Origin: JBQTKD01 sp052389435
GTDB taxonomy: Bacteria; Actinomycetota; Actinomycetes; Sporichthyales; Sporichthyaceae
Reading direction: 5' to 3'
Length of the DNA: 29,871 bases
NCBI GenBank assembly: GCA_052389435.1
Contig: JBQTIB010000174.1
Coordinates: 1 to 29,871, forward strand
Shown here: positions 7,931 to 15,804 of the stretch, in pieces
Layout: every line of letters starts with the position of its first letter
How positions within the stretch are numbered: the stretch's first letter is position 1
The notes under the pieces: model-generated
What the model saw: only the letters and a program-made list of their open reading frames with translations
Database searches by the model: none
What the model was told of the DNA's origin: nothing
Program-made: the position numbers and the translations under genes

Positions 7931-8189
7931 GTGGGGGATGTCATCCCCACGGCCTTCCGCCCGTCCGCCTTGTTCGGGCTGAGGTGACTGTGGAGGCTGT
8001 CAGCCCCCACGGTTGTCCGCTGGCGGGATTTGTTCGGGCTGACGTGACTGTGGAGGCTGACAGCCCCCACGGTTGTCCGCCGGCGGGATTTGTTCGGGCT
8101 GACGTGACTGTGGAGGCTGACAGCCCCCACGGCTGTCCGCGTGTGGGGTTTGGCGGGTGGGCGTGACTGTGGGGGCTGACAGCCCCCAC
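7931..8189. repeat. five-copy palindrome array with 59-60 bp period between pmt and rsmI
   Basis: The 340-bp divergent gap 7874-8213 contains five dyads at 7931-7950, 7990-8010, 8050-8070, 8110-8130 and 8169-8189. Arms are GTGGAGGCTG/CAGCCCCCAC in copies 2-4. Copy 5 restores perfect pairing (GTGGGGGCTG/CAGCCCCCAC). Copy 1 keeps pairing with GGATG/CATCC in place of GGCTG/CAGCC. Between dyads the spacer is also repeated (TTGTTCGGGCTGACGTGACT and GGCGGGAT) and decays at the outer copies. The last dyad ends 24 bases before the rsmI start. There are no unique spacers, so it is not a CRISPR array. No gene lies in this gap. Confidence 0.9.
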
Positions 8190-8213
8190 GGAGTTGCGCG
8201 AGAGGATGCTGGG

Positions 8214-9077
8214 GTGACGGAGGGTGCGGGGGTGCTGGTGCTGGCGGCGACGCCCATCGGCGACGTCGCGGACGCGACCCCGCGCCTGCGTACCGAGCTC
8301 GAGCGGGCCGACGTCGTCGCCGCCGAGGACACTCGACGCCTGCGTCGGCTAACCGGCGCGCTCGAGGTCGAGCTCCGCGGCCGGGTCGTCTCCTACTTCG
8401 AGGGCAACGAGACCGCCCGCACCCCGGACCTCGTGGCCGCTCTCCTCGGGGGAGCGCGCGTGCTGCTGGTAACCGACGCCGGCATGCCGTCCGTCGCGGA
8501 CCCCGGGTACCGACTGGTCGCCGCGGCGATCGCGGCCGACGTGGCGGTGACCGTCGTCCCGGGGCCGTCCGCGGCGCTGGCGGCGCTCGCGGTCTCGGGT
8601 CTTCCCGTCGATCGGTTCTGTTTCGAGGGCTTCCTGCCGCGTACCGGCGGTCCGCGCAAGTCTCGGCTCGCCGAACTCGCGGCCGAGCCGCGCACGCAGC
8701 TCTTCTTCGAGGCCCCGCACCGGCTGGCCGACACCCTCGTCGACATGGCCGCGGCGTTCGGCGAGGACCGCCCGGCCGCCGTGTGCCGCGAGCTCACCAA
8801 AACCTACGAGGAGGTGCGTCGCGGCGGCCTGGCGGAGCTCGCCGACTGGGCCGCTGCCGGCGTACGGGGCGAGATCACCGTCGTCGTCGGCGGCGCGCCC
8901 AAGCCGGCCGCGTCCCAGTCGCCGGCCGAACTCGCCGCGACCGTCGCGGAGCGGGAGGCCGCGGGCGAGGACCGCAAGACCGCCATCGCCGCGGTGGCCG
9001 TCGCGACGGGGCTGCCGAAGCGCACCGTTTTCGACGCCGTCGTCGCGGCCAAGAAGGGGAGTCGGCCGCCGCCGTAA
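8214..9077 (+). CDS. rsmI: 16S rRNA (cytidine-1402-2'-O)-methyltransferase RsmI
   Basis: This 287-residue tetrapyrrole-methylase-fold enzyme 2'-O-methylates C1402 in the decoding centre of 16S rRNA using S-adenosylmethionine. The family motifs are in order: ATPIGDVADAT near the N-terminus (usually TPIGNL), AEDTRRLRRL, SYFEGNE, LVTDAGMPSVADPGYRLV, VPGPSAALAALAVSGLP and FEGFLPR. The GTG at 8214 is preceded by GAGAGG eight bases upstream and begins directly before the conserved VLVLAATPIG. The longer reading from 8157 would translate the last palindrome of the upstream repeat and is unlikely. pmt is divergent on the other side, as in mycobacteria. Confidence 0.95.
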   Translation: MTEGAGVLVLAATPIGDVADATPRLRTELERADVVAAEDTRRLRRLTGALEVELRGRVVSYFEGNETARTPDLVAALLGGARVLLVTDAGMPSVADPGYRLVAAAIAADVAVTVVPGPSAALAALAVSGLPVDRFCFEGFLPRTGGPRKSRLAELAAEPRTQLFFEAPHRLADTLVDMAAAFGEDRPAAVCRELTKTYEEVRRGGLAELADWAAAGVRGEITVVVGGAPKPAASQSPAELAATVAEREAAGEDRKTAIAAVAVATGLPKRTVFDAVVAAKKGSRPPP

Positions 9078-9107
9078 TGCCCGGCACGATCACCACGATC
9101 TCCACCC

Positions 9108-9533
9108 ATGGGACGGTCGGCAGTGGTGCTCGCGGTCGCGTTCCTCTGCGGCGGCATTGCCCCGGCCTCGGCGCACGACGGCCCGGCCGACGACTACCCC
9201 CTCTGGTTCACCCGCGACGGCGAGCAGGTCCCGCGCGAGGTCCTGCGGAGCAGCGGGGGCCTGCAGCACTGCTGGCCGGACAGCACCCTGCTGTTCGTCG
9301 GCGAAGGTGCCGCGACATACGCCCGCGACCCGGGCCTGACCTTCGACGAACGGGGCGTCGCGGCGCCCTACGACCCGGACGCAACCCTTCCGATCGGCGC
9401 CCTCGACACCGGCTTCCGCCAGGACGAGGTCGCCCTGTGGGTCTCACCGACGGTCGCCGGCGTGTTCGCGGTGAGCCCCAACCACACCGAGTTCTGGCCC
9501 GCCGTCAAGCCCTTCTACCTGGCCTGCGACTGA
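9108..9533 (+). CDS. small secreted protein of unknown function
   Basis: This 141-residue protein begins with a signal peptide: MGRS, a hydrophobic core AVVLAVAFLCGGIAPA and an A-S-A cleavage site before His-Asp (about residue 23). The mature part is about 118 residues, rich in Asp, Pro and aromatic residues. It has one Cys in QHCWPD and one near the C-terminus (LACD), which could form a disulfide. I do not recognise a named family. It lies 30 bp after rsmI and 100 bp before metG on the same strand, so it may be co-transcribed with rsmI. The start is ATG at 9108 without a strong ribosome-binding site. Confidence 0.75.
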   Translation: MGRSAVVLAVAFLCGGIAPASAHDGPADDYPLWFTRDGEQVPREVLRSSGGLQHCWPDSTLLFVGEGAATYARDPGLTFDERGVAAPYDPDATLPIGALDTGFRQDEVALWVSPTVAGVFAVSPNHTEFWPAVKPFYLACD

Positions 9534-9634
9534 CCCCCGACCTCGGCCGCTCCGCGGCGAGAGCCCCACCCGGGGTCCGCCCGGAGCGGAAACGCCGATG
9601 AACCCGATCACGCGCTCCACCTAGGATCGCGACC

Positions 9635-11431
9635 ATGTCCAACGCACCCCGGAACATCCTCACCGCCGTCGCCTGGCCCTACGCCAGCGGCCCGCGGCAC
9701 ATCGGCCACGTCGCCGGCTTCGGCGTCCCGTCGGATGTGTTCAGCCGGTACCAGCGGATGGCCGGGAACAACGTGCTGATGATCAGCGGCACCGACGAGC
9801 ACGGGACGCCGATCCAGGTTGCGGCGGACAAGGAGGGCGTCAGCCCCAAGGAACTCGTCGACCGGTACAGCCTGGTCATCGCCGAGGACCTGCGCGGGTT
9901 GGGCCTGTCCTACGACCTGTTCACCCGGACCAGCACCGTCAACCACTACTCGGTGGTGCAGGAGCTCTTCCTCGGGCTGCACCGCAACGGCTACATCGTT
10001 CCCAAGACCACCAAGGGCGCGATTTCGCCGTCGACTGGCCGCACGCTGCCGGACCGCTACATCGAGGGAACCTGCCCGATCTGCGGAGCCGACGGCGCCC
10101 GCGGGGACCAGTGCGACACCTGCGGCAACCAGCTCGACCCGGAGCAGCTGATCAACCCGGTCAGCCGGATCAACGGCGAGACGCCGCAGTTCGTCGAGAC
10201 CGAGCACTTCTTCCTCGACCTGCCCGCCTTCTCCGAGGCGCTGGGGGCGTGGCTGGCGTCCAAGGGCGGGGACTGGCGGCCCAACGTCATCAAGTTCTCG
10301 ATGGACTTCGTCGAGGACCTGCGCCCGCGCGCGATCAGCCGCGACCTGGACTGGGGCGTCCCGATTCCGCTCGACGGCTGGCGGGACCGCTCGGACAAGC
10401 GCCTCTACGTCTGGTTCGACGCCGTCATCGGGTACCTGTCCTCCTCCATCGAGTGGGCCCGGCGCTGCGGCGAGCCGGACGCGTGGAAGAAGTTCTGGCT
10501 CGAGCCCTCTGCCGAGCCGTACTACTTCATGGGCAAGGACAACATCGTCTTCCACACCGTCATCTGGCCGGCGCTGATGCTCGGCTACGGCGGCAAGGGC
10601 ACCCTCGGCGGAACGCCGGGCCAGTTCGGCGAGCTGCACCTGCCCGACGAGGTCGTCTCCAGTGAGTTCCTGACCATGGAGGGCAAGAAGTTCTCCTCCT
10701 CCCGTTCGATCGTCATCCTGGTCAAGGACTTCCTGGCCCGGTACTCCCCGGACGCGCTGCGCTACTACCTGGCCGTCGCCGGCCCGGAGAACTCCGACAC
10801 CAACTTCACCTGGGAGGAGTTCCTGCGCCGCAACAACGACGAGCTCGTCGCGGGCTGGGGCAACCTGGTCAACCGCACGATCTCGATGGCGGCGAAGAAC
10901 TACGGCGAGATTCCCGCCGCGGGGGAGTTGTTGGACATCGACCGCGAGGCGCTGAAGGTCGCCAGGGCGGCCTTCGACACCGTCGGGGCGTCGCTGAACC
11001 GCTCCCGGCAGAAGGCGGCCATCACCGAGGCGATGACCGTGGTCGCCGTCGCGAACAAGTACCTGTCCGACACCGCGCCGTGGAAGCTCAAGGAGGACCC
11101 GGCGCGCCAGGCCACCGTTCTGCACACCGCACTGCAGCTCGTCGACGACTGCAAGGCGCTGCTCACCCCGTTCCTGCCGCACTCCAGCCAGCGCGTGCAC
11201 GAGCTGCTCGGCAACGCCGACGAGTGGTCGGGCATGCCCGAGCTGCGCGAGGTCGCCCAGGAGGGCGGGGACCCGTACACGGTGCTGCAGGGCGACTACC
11301 GGACCGCCGCGACCTGGGCCTCGCGCCCGATCGCAGCCGGAACCAAGCTCGCGACGCCGACGCCGATCTTCACCAAGCTCGAGGACTCCATCGTGGAAGA
11401 GGAGCTCGCCCGGCTGGCGGAGGGCTCCTAA
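9635..11431 (+). CDS. metG: methionyl-tRNA synthetase
   Basis: This 598-residue class I aminoacyl-tRNA synthetase charges tRNA-Met and initiator tRNA with methionine. HIGH is present exactly (22-25). The connective-peptide zinc knuckle has four cysteines in CPIC (147-150) and CDTC (160-163). The KMSKS equivalent is KKFSSS (351-356), the variant common in actinobacterial MetRS. The C-terminal helical anticodon-binding domain follows (about 390-560). There is no additional C-terminal tRNA-binding OB domain. The start is ATG at 9635 with AGGA about eight bases upstream. The TAA stop shares one base with the tatD start (TAATG), which indicates translational coupling. Confidence 0.97.
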   Translation: MSNAPRNILTAVAWPYASGPRHIGHVAGFGVPSDVFSRYQRMAGNNVLMISGTDEHGTPIQVAADKEGVSPKELVDRYSLVIAEDLRGLGLSYDLFTRTSTVNHYSVVQELFLGLHRNGYIVPKTTKGAISPSTGRTLPDRYIEGTCPICGADGARGDQCDTCGNQLDPEQLINPVSRINGETPQFVETEHFFLDLPAFSEALGAWLASKGGDWRPNVIKFSMDFVEDLRPRAISRDLDWGVPIPLDGWRDRSDKRLYVWFDAVIGYLSSSIEWARRCGEPDAWKKFWLEPSAEPYYFMGKDNIVFHTVIWPALMLGYGGKGTLGGTPGQFGELHLPDEVVSSEFLTMEGKKFSSSRSIVILVKDFLARYSPDALRYYLAVAGPENSDTNFTWEEFLRRNNDELVAGWGNLVNRTISMAAKNYGEIPAAGELLDIDREALKVARAAFDTVGASLNRSRQKAAITEAMTVVAVANKYLSDTAPWKLKEDPARQATVLHTALQLVDDCKALLTPFLPHSSQRVHELLGNADEWSGMPELREVAQEGGDPYTVLQGDYRTAATWASRPIAAGTKLATPTPIFTKLEDSIVEEELARLAEGS

Positions 11432-12306
11432 TGCCGAAGCTGCGCGGCGGCGAGCAGGACCCTCGCAACACCCCGCCCCCGGCGCCGGAGCCTCTGCGGG
11501 TGCCGGTGCCGGACAGCCACACCCACCTGGACCTGCAGGAGACCGAGGTGGCGGACGCGGTGGCCGCCGCGGCTGCCGTCGGGGTCGACACGCTCATCCA
11601 GATCGGGATCGACGTGCCGTCGTCGGAATGGGCCGCCAAGGTCGCCGCAGAGCACGATCGCGTCTGGGCGACGGTGGCCCTGCACCCCAACGAGGCGCCG
11701 CGCCTGACGGGGCCCGGCGTGCTCGAAGCCGCGCTCGAGCGGATCGACGCCCTGGCCGCGTTGCCGCAGGTCAGAGGCGTCGGCGAAACGGGAATGGATT
11801 TCTTTCGCACCGAGGAAACACATCTGTGGAAGATCCAAGAGGAATCGTTCCGGCGGCATATCGAGATCGCGAAACGGCACGGGAAAGCCCTCGTCATTCA
11901 CGATCGCGACGCGCACGAAGACGTGCTCCGCATTCTCAAATCCGAGGGCGCTCCCGACCGAGTCGTTTTCCACTGCTACTCGGGTGACGCCGAGATGGCG
12001 AAGATCTGTACGGACAGTGGCTACGTGATGTCGTTTGCCGGGAATGTCACGTTTAAGGTGAATCGACACCTCCGCGAGGCCCTGGCCCTCGCGCCGGCCG
12101 AACTGCTCCTGGTGGAGACCGACGCACCCTTCCTGGCCCCCCTCCCGCACCGCGGCCGCCCCAACGCGCCGTACCTCATCCCGGTCACCCTGCGGGCAAT
12201 GGCGCAGGTCAGAGGCGTGGACGAGGAAGAACTGGCGACCGCCATCGCGGCAACCGCACGGCGGGTGTTCGGCCCGTTCGAGAGCACGGAGCCCGAATCC
12301 AGCTAG
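11431..12306 (+). CDS. tatD: TatD-family metal-dependent deoxyribonuclease
   Basis: This 291-residue TIM-barrel amidohydrolase-like nuclease of the TatD family uses a two-metal site. Visible ligands are His30 and His32 (SHTHLD), Glu119 (GETGMDF), His157 (IHDRDA), His181 (FHCYSGD) and Asp231 (VETDAPFLAP). Family members act as 3'-5' exonucleases in DNA processing. The first 25 residues are a charged, Pro-rich extension ahead of the barrel. The ATG overlaps the metG stop by one base. A segment from about 11780 to 12060 uses AT-ending codons (TTT, AAA, CAT, ATT) unusual for this genome, although the protein motifs there are intact. Confidence 0.95.
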   Translation: MPKLRGGEQDPRNTPPPAPEPLRVPVPDSHTHLDLQETEVADAVAAAAAVGVDTLIQIGIDVPSSEWAAKVAAEHDRVWATVALHPNEAPRLTGPGVLEAALERIDALAALPQVRGVGETGMDFFRTEETHLWKIQEESFRRHIEIAKRHGKALVIHDRDAHEDVLRILKSEGAPDRVVFHCYSGDAEMAKICTDSGYVMSFAGNVTFKVNRHLREALALAPAELLLVETDAPFLAPLPHRGRPNAPYLIPVTLRAMAQVRGVDEEELATAIAATARRVFGPFESTEPESS

Positions 12307-12719
12307 CTCCCAGGTTCGACGACGCTGCGTGACTCACGTCTCACGGCGTGCGAAAAATCGCAGGTGAGGGACCGAATTTGAACATTCCCTCGGTTCCGAG
12401 ACACGCCGATCGCGTGGCAAATTCATCGCCGAAACGGCCTCGGACGGGCAGTTCTTGTGCCGGCTTTACCGTTCCTTGTCGATCTTCGGAAACATCCGAG
12501 CCGTGACCTTCCTCACCAACCTTTACCTTCCTCGCTGTTTGCCCTATGCCTTCCGTCGTGGTTACTGTCCCTGTCCATAAGCCGGGATCGGAATGTCGCC
12601 CGGGGATGTGCCGGAACTGCTGACCGAGCCGCGTAGCGCCCCAGCGCCATGCCGATCCGTCGTGCGGACTGCCCACCTCCCCGTGTGTTCGTGCCCGGAA
12701 CGACGAGGTCTGGAGCGAC
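12307..12719. other. 413-bp intergenic region upstream of rpfB, lower GC, no gene recognised
   Basis: This gap has visibly lower GC than its surroundings, especially about 12341-12590, and contains several T-rich and A-rich patches. It would contain the rpfB promoter and leader. A small hairpin GCGA-AAAA-TCGC lies at 12349-12360. Open frames exist here on both strands but none has a ribosome-binding site or recognisable protein features. A c-di-AMP (ydaO-type) riboswitch precedes some actinobacterial rpf genes; I could not match its conserved core here. Confidence 0.5.
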
Positions 12720-13841
12720 GTGCGAGTTCGTGGAATGGCGCTGCAGAGGCCACCGGGTTCGGCGAAGAAGTGGGCGGTCCACGCCCTCGTCGTCGCCGCC
12801 ATGGTCGGCGGCGTTTCCGCATTCGTCAGCTTCGACAAGACCGTCGAACTCACCGTCGACGGTCGCACCGAAAAGGTGCACACCTTCGCTCGGAGCGTCG
12901 CCGGCGTTCTGGCCCGCGAGGGAATCACGGTCGGGGACTACGACTCGGTCGTTCCGGCGCTGGACCGCAAGATCGAGGAAGGCCAGCGCATCGCGGTGCG
13001 TTTCGGTCGCCCGATCGAACTGGACCTGGACGGCAACCAGAAGAAGGTCTGGGTGCTGGCCACCAGCGTGGACGAGGCTCTCGACGAGCTCGGCGTCCGC
13101 GACCGCAACGTCTACGTCTCGGCCTCCCGCTCGGAGCGCATCGGTCGCGAGGGTCTAACCCTTCGGGTCCTCTCGCCCCGCGAGGTCACGCTCATCGCCG
13201 ACGGCAAGACCCGCAAGCTCAAGACCTCCGCCGGCAGCGTTCGGCAGCTGCTCGTCGAGGCCGGCATCGTCCTCGACGCACTCGACGAGGTGAATCCGCA
13301 GCTCGACGCGGCTCCCGAGGACGGCGCCAAGATCCGCGTCGTCCGCGTCGACACCAAGCGCATCGTCGTGAAGGTCGACATCCCCTTCAAGGTCAAGAAG
13401 ATCGACGACCCGAAGATGTTCCCCTGGGAGCGCAAGGTCGTCACCAAGGGCAAGAAGGGCCTCAAGGAGACCGTCGTCGAGCTGGTCAAGCGCGACGGCA
13501 AGGTGGCGGACAAGGACACCGTCTCCAGCCGAGTGATTCGCGAGCCCCGCACCGAGGTCGTCCGCGTCGGCACGAAGGCCGCCAAGTTCGCCCGCACCGG
13601 CGCCGAGGCCCTGAACTGGGCCGCGCTGGCCAAGTGCGAGTCCGGCGGCAACCCGCGCGCGGTCAACCCCCTCGGCTACTACGGCCTCTACCAGTTCAGC
13701 CCGGGCACCTGGCGCACCGTCGGCGGCCGCGGCCTGCCGCACAAGGCCAGCGCCTCCGAGCAGACCTACCGCGCGATGGTCCTCTACAAGCGCGAAGGCG
13801 CTCGCCCCTGGCCCGTCTGCGGCCGAAAGCTCTTCAGCTAG
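12720..13841 (+). CDS. rpfB: resuscitation-promoting factor RpfB
   Basis: This 373-residue exported cell-wall glycosidase cleaves peptidoglycan and promotes regrowth of dormant cells. Domains in order are a short basic N-terminus, a single membrane/signal helix (about 18-37), three DUF348 repeats (about 40-80, 97-140, 153-195), a G5 domain (about 207-285) and the lysozyme-like Rpf domain (about 296-373). The catalytic Glu307 sits in AKCESGGNPRAVNP, and Cys306 and Cys367 are placed for the family disulfide. This is the full RpfB architecture. The GTG at 12720 follows TGGAG by four bases; the ATG at 12735 is the alternative. ksgA and ispE follow as in mycobacteria and streptomycetes. Confidence 0.95.
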   Translation: MRVRGMALQRPPGSAKKWAVHALVVAAMVGGVSAFVSFDKTVELTVDGRTEKVHTFARSVAGVLAREGITVGDYDSVVPALDRKIEEGQRIAVRFGRPIELDLDGNQKKVWVLATSVDEALDELGVRDRNVYVSASRSERIGREGLTLRVLSPREVTLIADGKTRKLKTSAGSVRQLLVEAGIVLDALDEVNPQLDAAPEDGAKIRVVRVDTKRIVVKVDIPFKVKKIDDPKMFPWERKVVTKGKKGLKETVVELVKRDGKVADKDTVSSRVIREPRTEVVRVGTKAAKFARTGAEALNWAALAKCESGGNPRAVNPLGYYGLYQFSPGTWRTVGGRGLPHKASASEQTYRAMVLYKREGARPWPVCGRKLFS

Positions 13842-13871
13842 TCGCTCCAGCCGCCCCAAGAACTCCAAAGT

Positions 13872-13901
13872 CGCGCCTCGCTCATCGATGAGCGGGGCGC
13901 G
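13872..13901 (+). terminator. 30-nt palindrome between rpfB and ksgA
   Basis: CGCGCCTCGCTCATC is followed directly by its reverse complement with a single G-T wobble. It forms a very stable hairpin 30 bases after the rpfB stop. The plus-strand tail is GCGAAAGAAG with no U tract, so it may act as a tail-less actinobacterial terminator or a processing/stability element rather than a classical intrinsic terminator. Confidence 0.5.
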
Positions 13902-13960
13902 CGAAAGAAGTCTCGACGCTCGCGGATGGGCGCGGTCGCGGCGGCTAGGGTTCGGGATCG

Positions 13961-14806
13961 ATGTCGACCCTTCTCACCCCCGCCGACGTGCGCGAGCTCG
14001 CCGAACGGCTTGGGGTCCGTCCCACCAAGACGCTCGGGCAGAACTTCGTCATCGATCCGAACACGGTCCGGCGGATCGTGCGGCTCGCCGAACTCGACCC
14101 GGCCGACGTCGTCCTCGAGGTCGGGCCGGGCCTGGGTTCGCTCACGCTGGCGCTGCTGCCCGAGGTCGCGGCCGTGACGGCCGTCGAGATCGACCCGAAG
14201 CTCGCGGCGGAGCTGCCGCTCACCGTTGCCCGCCTTGCGCCGGAGCTGGCCTCGAAGCTGCGGCTGGTCAACTCCGACGCCCTGGCCCTGCGCGAGCTGC
14301 CGGGCGCCCCGCCGACGATGCTCGTCTCCAACCTTCCGTACAACGTCGCGGTCCCGGTGCTGCTCAACGCCATGGCGGCCCTGCCGAGCCTGCGGGGCGC
14401 GCTGGTGATGGTGCAGGCCGAGGTCGCCGCGCGTCTGGCGGCGGGCCCCGGCAGCCGTGTCTACGGCGTCCCGTCGGTCAAGGCCCGCTGGTACGGCGAG
14501 GTGAAGGCCGTCGGGGCCATCGGCCGCACGGTGTTCTGGCCCGCGCCGAACGTCGACTCGGGCCTGGTGCTGCTGCGCCGCGGCCCGGCTCGCGAGGGCG
14601 ACCGGGAGGCCGTGTTCAAGGTCGTCGACGCCGCGTTCGCCCAGCGTCGCAAGACCCTGCGGGCCGCGCTCGGCGGCTGGGCCGGTTCGCCCGCCCGGGC
14701 CGAGGAGATCCTGCGCGCGGCCGGAGTCGATCCGTCCCTGCGCGGCGAGCAGCTCGACGTCGAGGACTACGCCCGGATCGCCGTCGCCGCTGCGACGGGC
14801 GCCTGA
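13961..14806 (+). CDS. rsmA: 16S rRNA dimethyladenosine transferase RsmA/KsgA
   Basis: This 281-residue SAM-dependent methyltransferase dimethylates A1518 and A1519 in helix 45 of 16S rRNA late in small-subunit assembly. Motifs are PTKTLGQNFVID (about 22-33), the SAM-binding EVGPGLGSLTLALL, VEIDPKLA, and the catalytic NLPYNVAVPVL. The C-terminal helical domain includes FAQRRKTLRAAL. Length is usual for the family. The start is ATG at 13961; the upstream reading frame in this region belongs to nothing recognisable. ispE starts about 70 bp downstream and the pair are likely co-transcribed. Confidence 0.96.
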   Translation: MSTLLTPADVRELAERLGVRPTKTLGQNFVIDPNTVRRIVRLAELDPADVVLEVGPGLGSLTLALLPEVAAVTAVEIDPKLAAELPLTVARLAPELASKLRLVNSDALALRELPGAPPTMLVSNLPYNVAVPVLLNAMAALPSLRGALVMVQAEVAARLAAGPGSRVYGVPSVKARWYGEVKAVGAIGRTVFWPAPNVDSGLVLLRRGPAREGDREAVFKVVDAAFAQRRKTLRAALGGWAGSPARAEEILRAAGVDPSLRGEQLDVEDYARIAVAAATGA

Positions 14807-14877
14807 CTGCGCCGTGGCGCGTGGGGCCGCGCAATCGGGATAGCGTGGCGGCAGATCGAGCTTCTCGGGGGAATGCG

Positions 14878-15804
14878 TTGGCGGTAGTGACGGTGCGGGC
14901 ACCGGCGAAGGTGAACCTGCAGTTGTCCGTCGGCGGATTGCGGCCCGACGGCTACCACGAGCTCACCAACGTCTTCCACGCCGTCTCGCTGTTCGACGAG
15001 CTCACCGCCCGCCCGGCCGAGGACATCTCGGTGACGGTCCGCGCGAACGGGTCGATGCTCGGGCTCGCGGACGTGCCCACCGACGCGACCAATCTCGCCG
15101 TGCGGGCGGCCAATCTCCTCGCCGAGCACACCGGCATCGTCGAGGGCGTCGCGCTGGAGATCCGCAAGTCGATCCCCGTCGCCGGCGGCATGGCCGGCGG
15201 CAGCGCCGACGCCGCAGCAGCGCTGCTGGCCTGCGACGCCCTGTGGGAGACGCACCTGTCCCGGACCGAACTCGACGAACTCGCCGCCCAACTCGGCGCC
15301 GACGTCCCCTTCGCCCTGCTCGGCCACACCGCCGTCGGCACCGGCCGGGGGGACCGACTCACCGCCGTGCTCGGGCGCGGGCAGTTCCACTGGGTGCTCG
15401 CCGTCGCCGAGGGCGGCCTGTCCACTCCCGCCGTGTACGGCGAATGCGACCGTCTCCGCGCGGCCGGCGGCGAGAAGGTCGACCTCGTGCCCGCCCCCGC
15501 CGATCCGGCGCTGATGGCGGCGCTGCGCTCCGGCGACGCCGCCGCCCTCGGCGCGACGCTGCGCAACGACCTCGAACCCGCTGCCCTGTCGCTGCGCCCG
15601 GACCTCGGCCGCACGCTCGAAGCCGGCCGGGACCTCGGCGCGCTCGGCGGGATCCTTTCCGGCAGCGGACCGACGTGTGCGTTCCTGGTCCCCTCCGCCG
15701 AGGCCGCACTCGACCTCGCCGTCGGTCTCACCGCGCTCGGCCTGTGCCGCGACGTCAAGCGCGCCACGGGGCCGGTTGCCGGCGCTCGGACCGTCGCGGC
15801 ATGA
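14878..15804 (+). CDS. ispE: 4-diphosphocytidyl-2-C-methyl-D-erythritol kinase
   Basis: This 308-residue GHMP-family kinase phosphorylates CDP-methylerythritol in the MEP pathway for isoprenoid precursors. It shows VRAPAKVNLQLSVGGLRPDGYHEL split over the first 30 residues (Lys11), the glycine-rich ATP loop PVAGGMAGGSADAAAAL (about 101-117), the catalytic-Asp region LGADVPFAL (Asp143) and the C-terminal GGILSGSGPTCAF. The start is uncertain: TTG at 14878 lies four bases after GGGGGAA, while GTG at 14887 would begin MTVRAPAK. Its TGA stop overlaps the next gene's ATG by four bases (ATGA). Confidence 0.93.
   Translation: MAVVTVRAPAKVNLQLSVGGLRPDGYHELTNVFHAVSLFDELTARPAEDISVTVRANGSMLGLADVPTDATNLAVRAANLLAEHTGIVEGVALEIRKSIPVAGGMAGGSADAAAALLACDALWETHLSRTELDELAAQLGADVPFALLGHTAVGTGRGDRLTAVLGRGQFHWVLAVAEGGLSTPAVYGECDRLRAAGGEKVDLVPAPADPALMAALRSGDAAALGATLRNDLEPAALSLRPDLGRTLEAGRDLGALGGILSGSGPTCAFLVPSAEAALDLAVGLTALGLCRDVKRATGPVAGARTVAA

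Noticed and set aside
7931..8189. CRISPR array
   Set aside because: The spacers between palindromes are themselves repeated rather than unique, the period is 60 bp with only five units, and no cas genes are near.
7855..8332. Minus-strand frames giving a 20-residue repeated peptide across the palindrome array
   Set aside because: Because the unit is 60 bp, every frame without a stop yields periodic peptides. There is no ribosome-binding site and the frames overlap pmt and rsmI; the DNA-level dyad explains the pattern.
12307..12719. c-di-AMP (ydaO-type) riboswitch before rpfB
   Set aside because: Known before some actinobacterial rpf genes, but I could not find the conserved core sequences in either orientation; a covariance-model search would settle it.
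12341..12928. 195-residue minus-strand open frame antisense to the rpfB start
   Set aside because: Overlaps the rpfB signal and first DUF348 region in antisense, has no recognisable domain and lacks a ribosome-binding site.
13888..14877. Long frame fused in front of ispE
   Set aside because: It is a shadow of ksgA in another frame; the ispE homology begins at about 14878.
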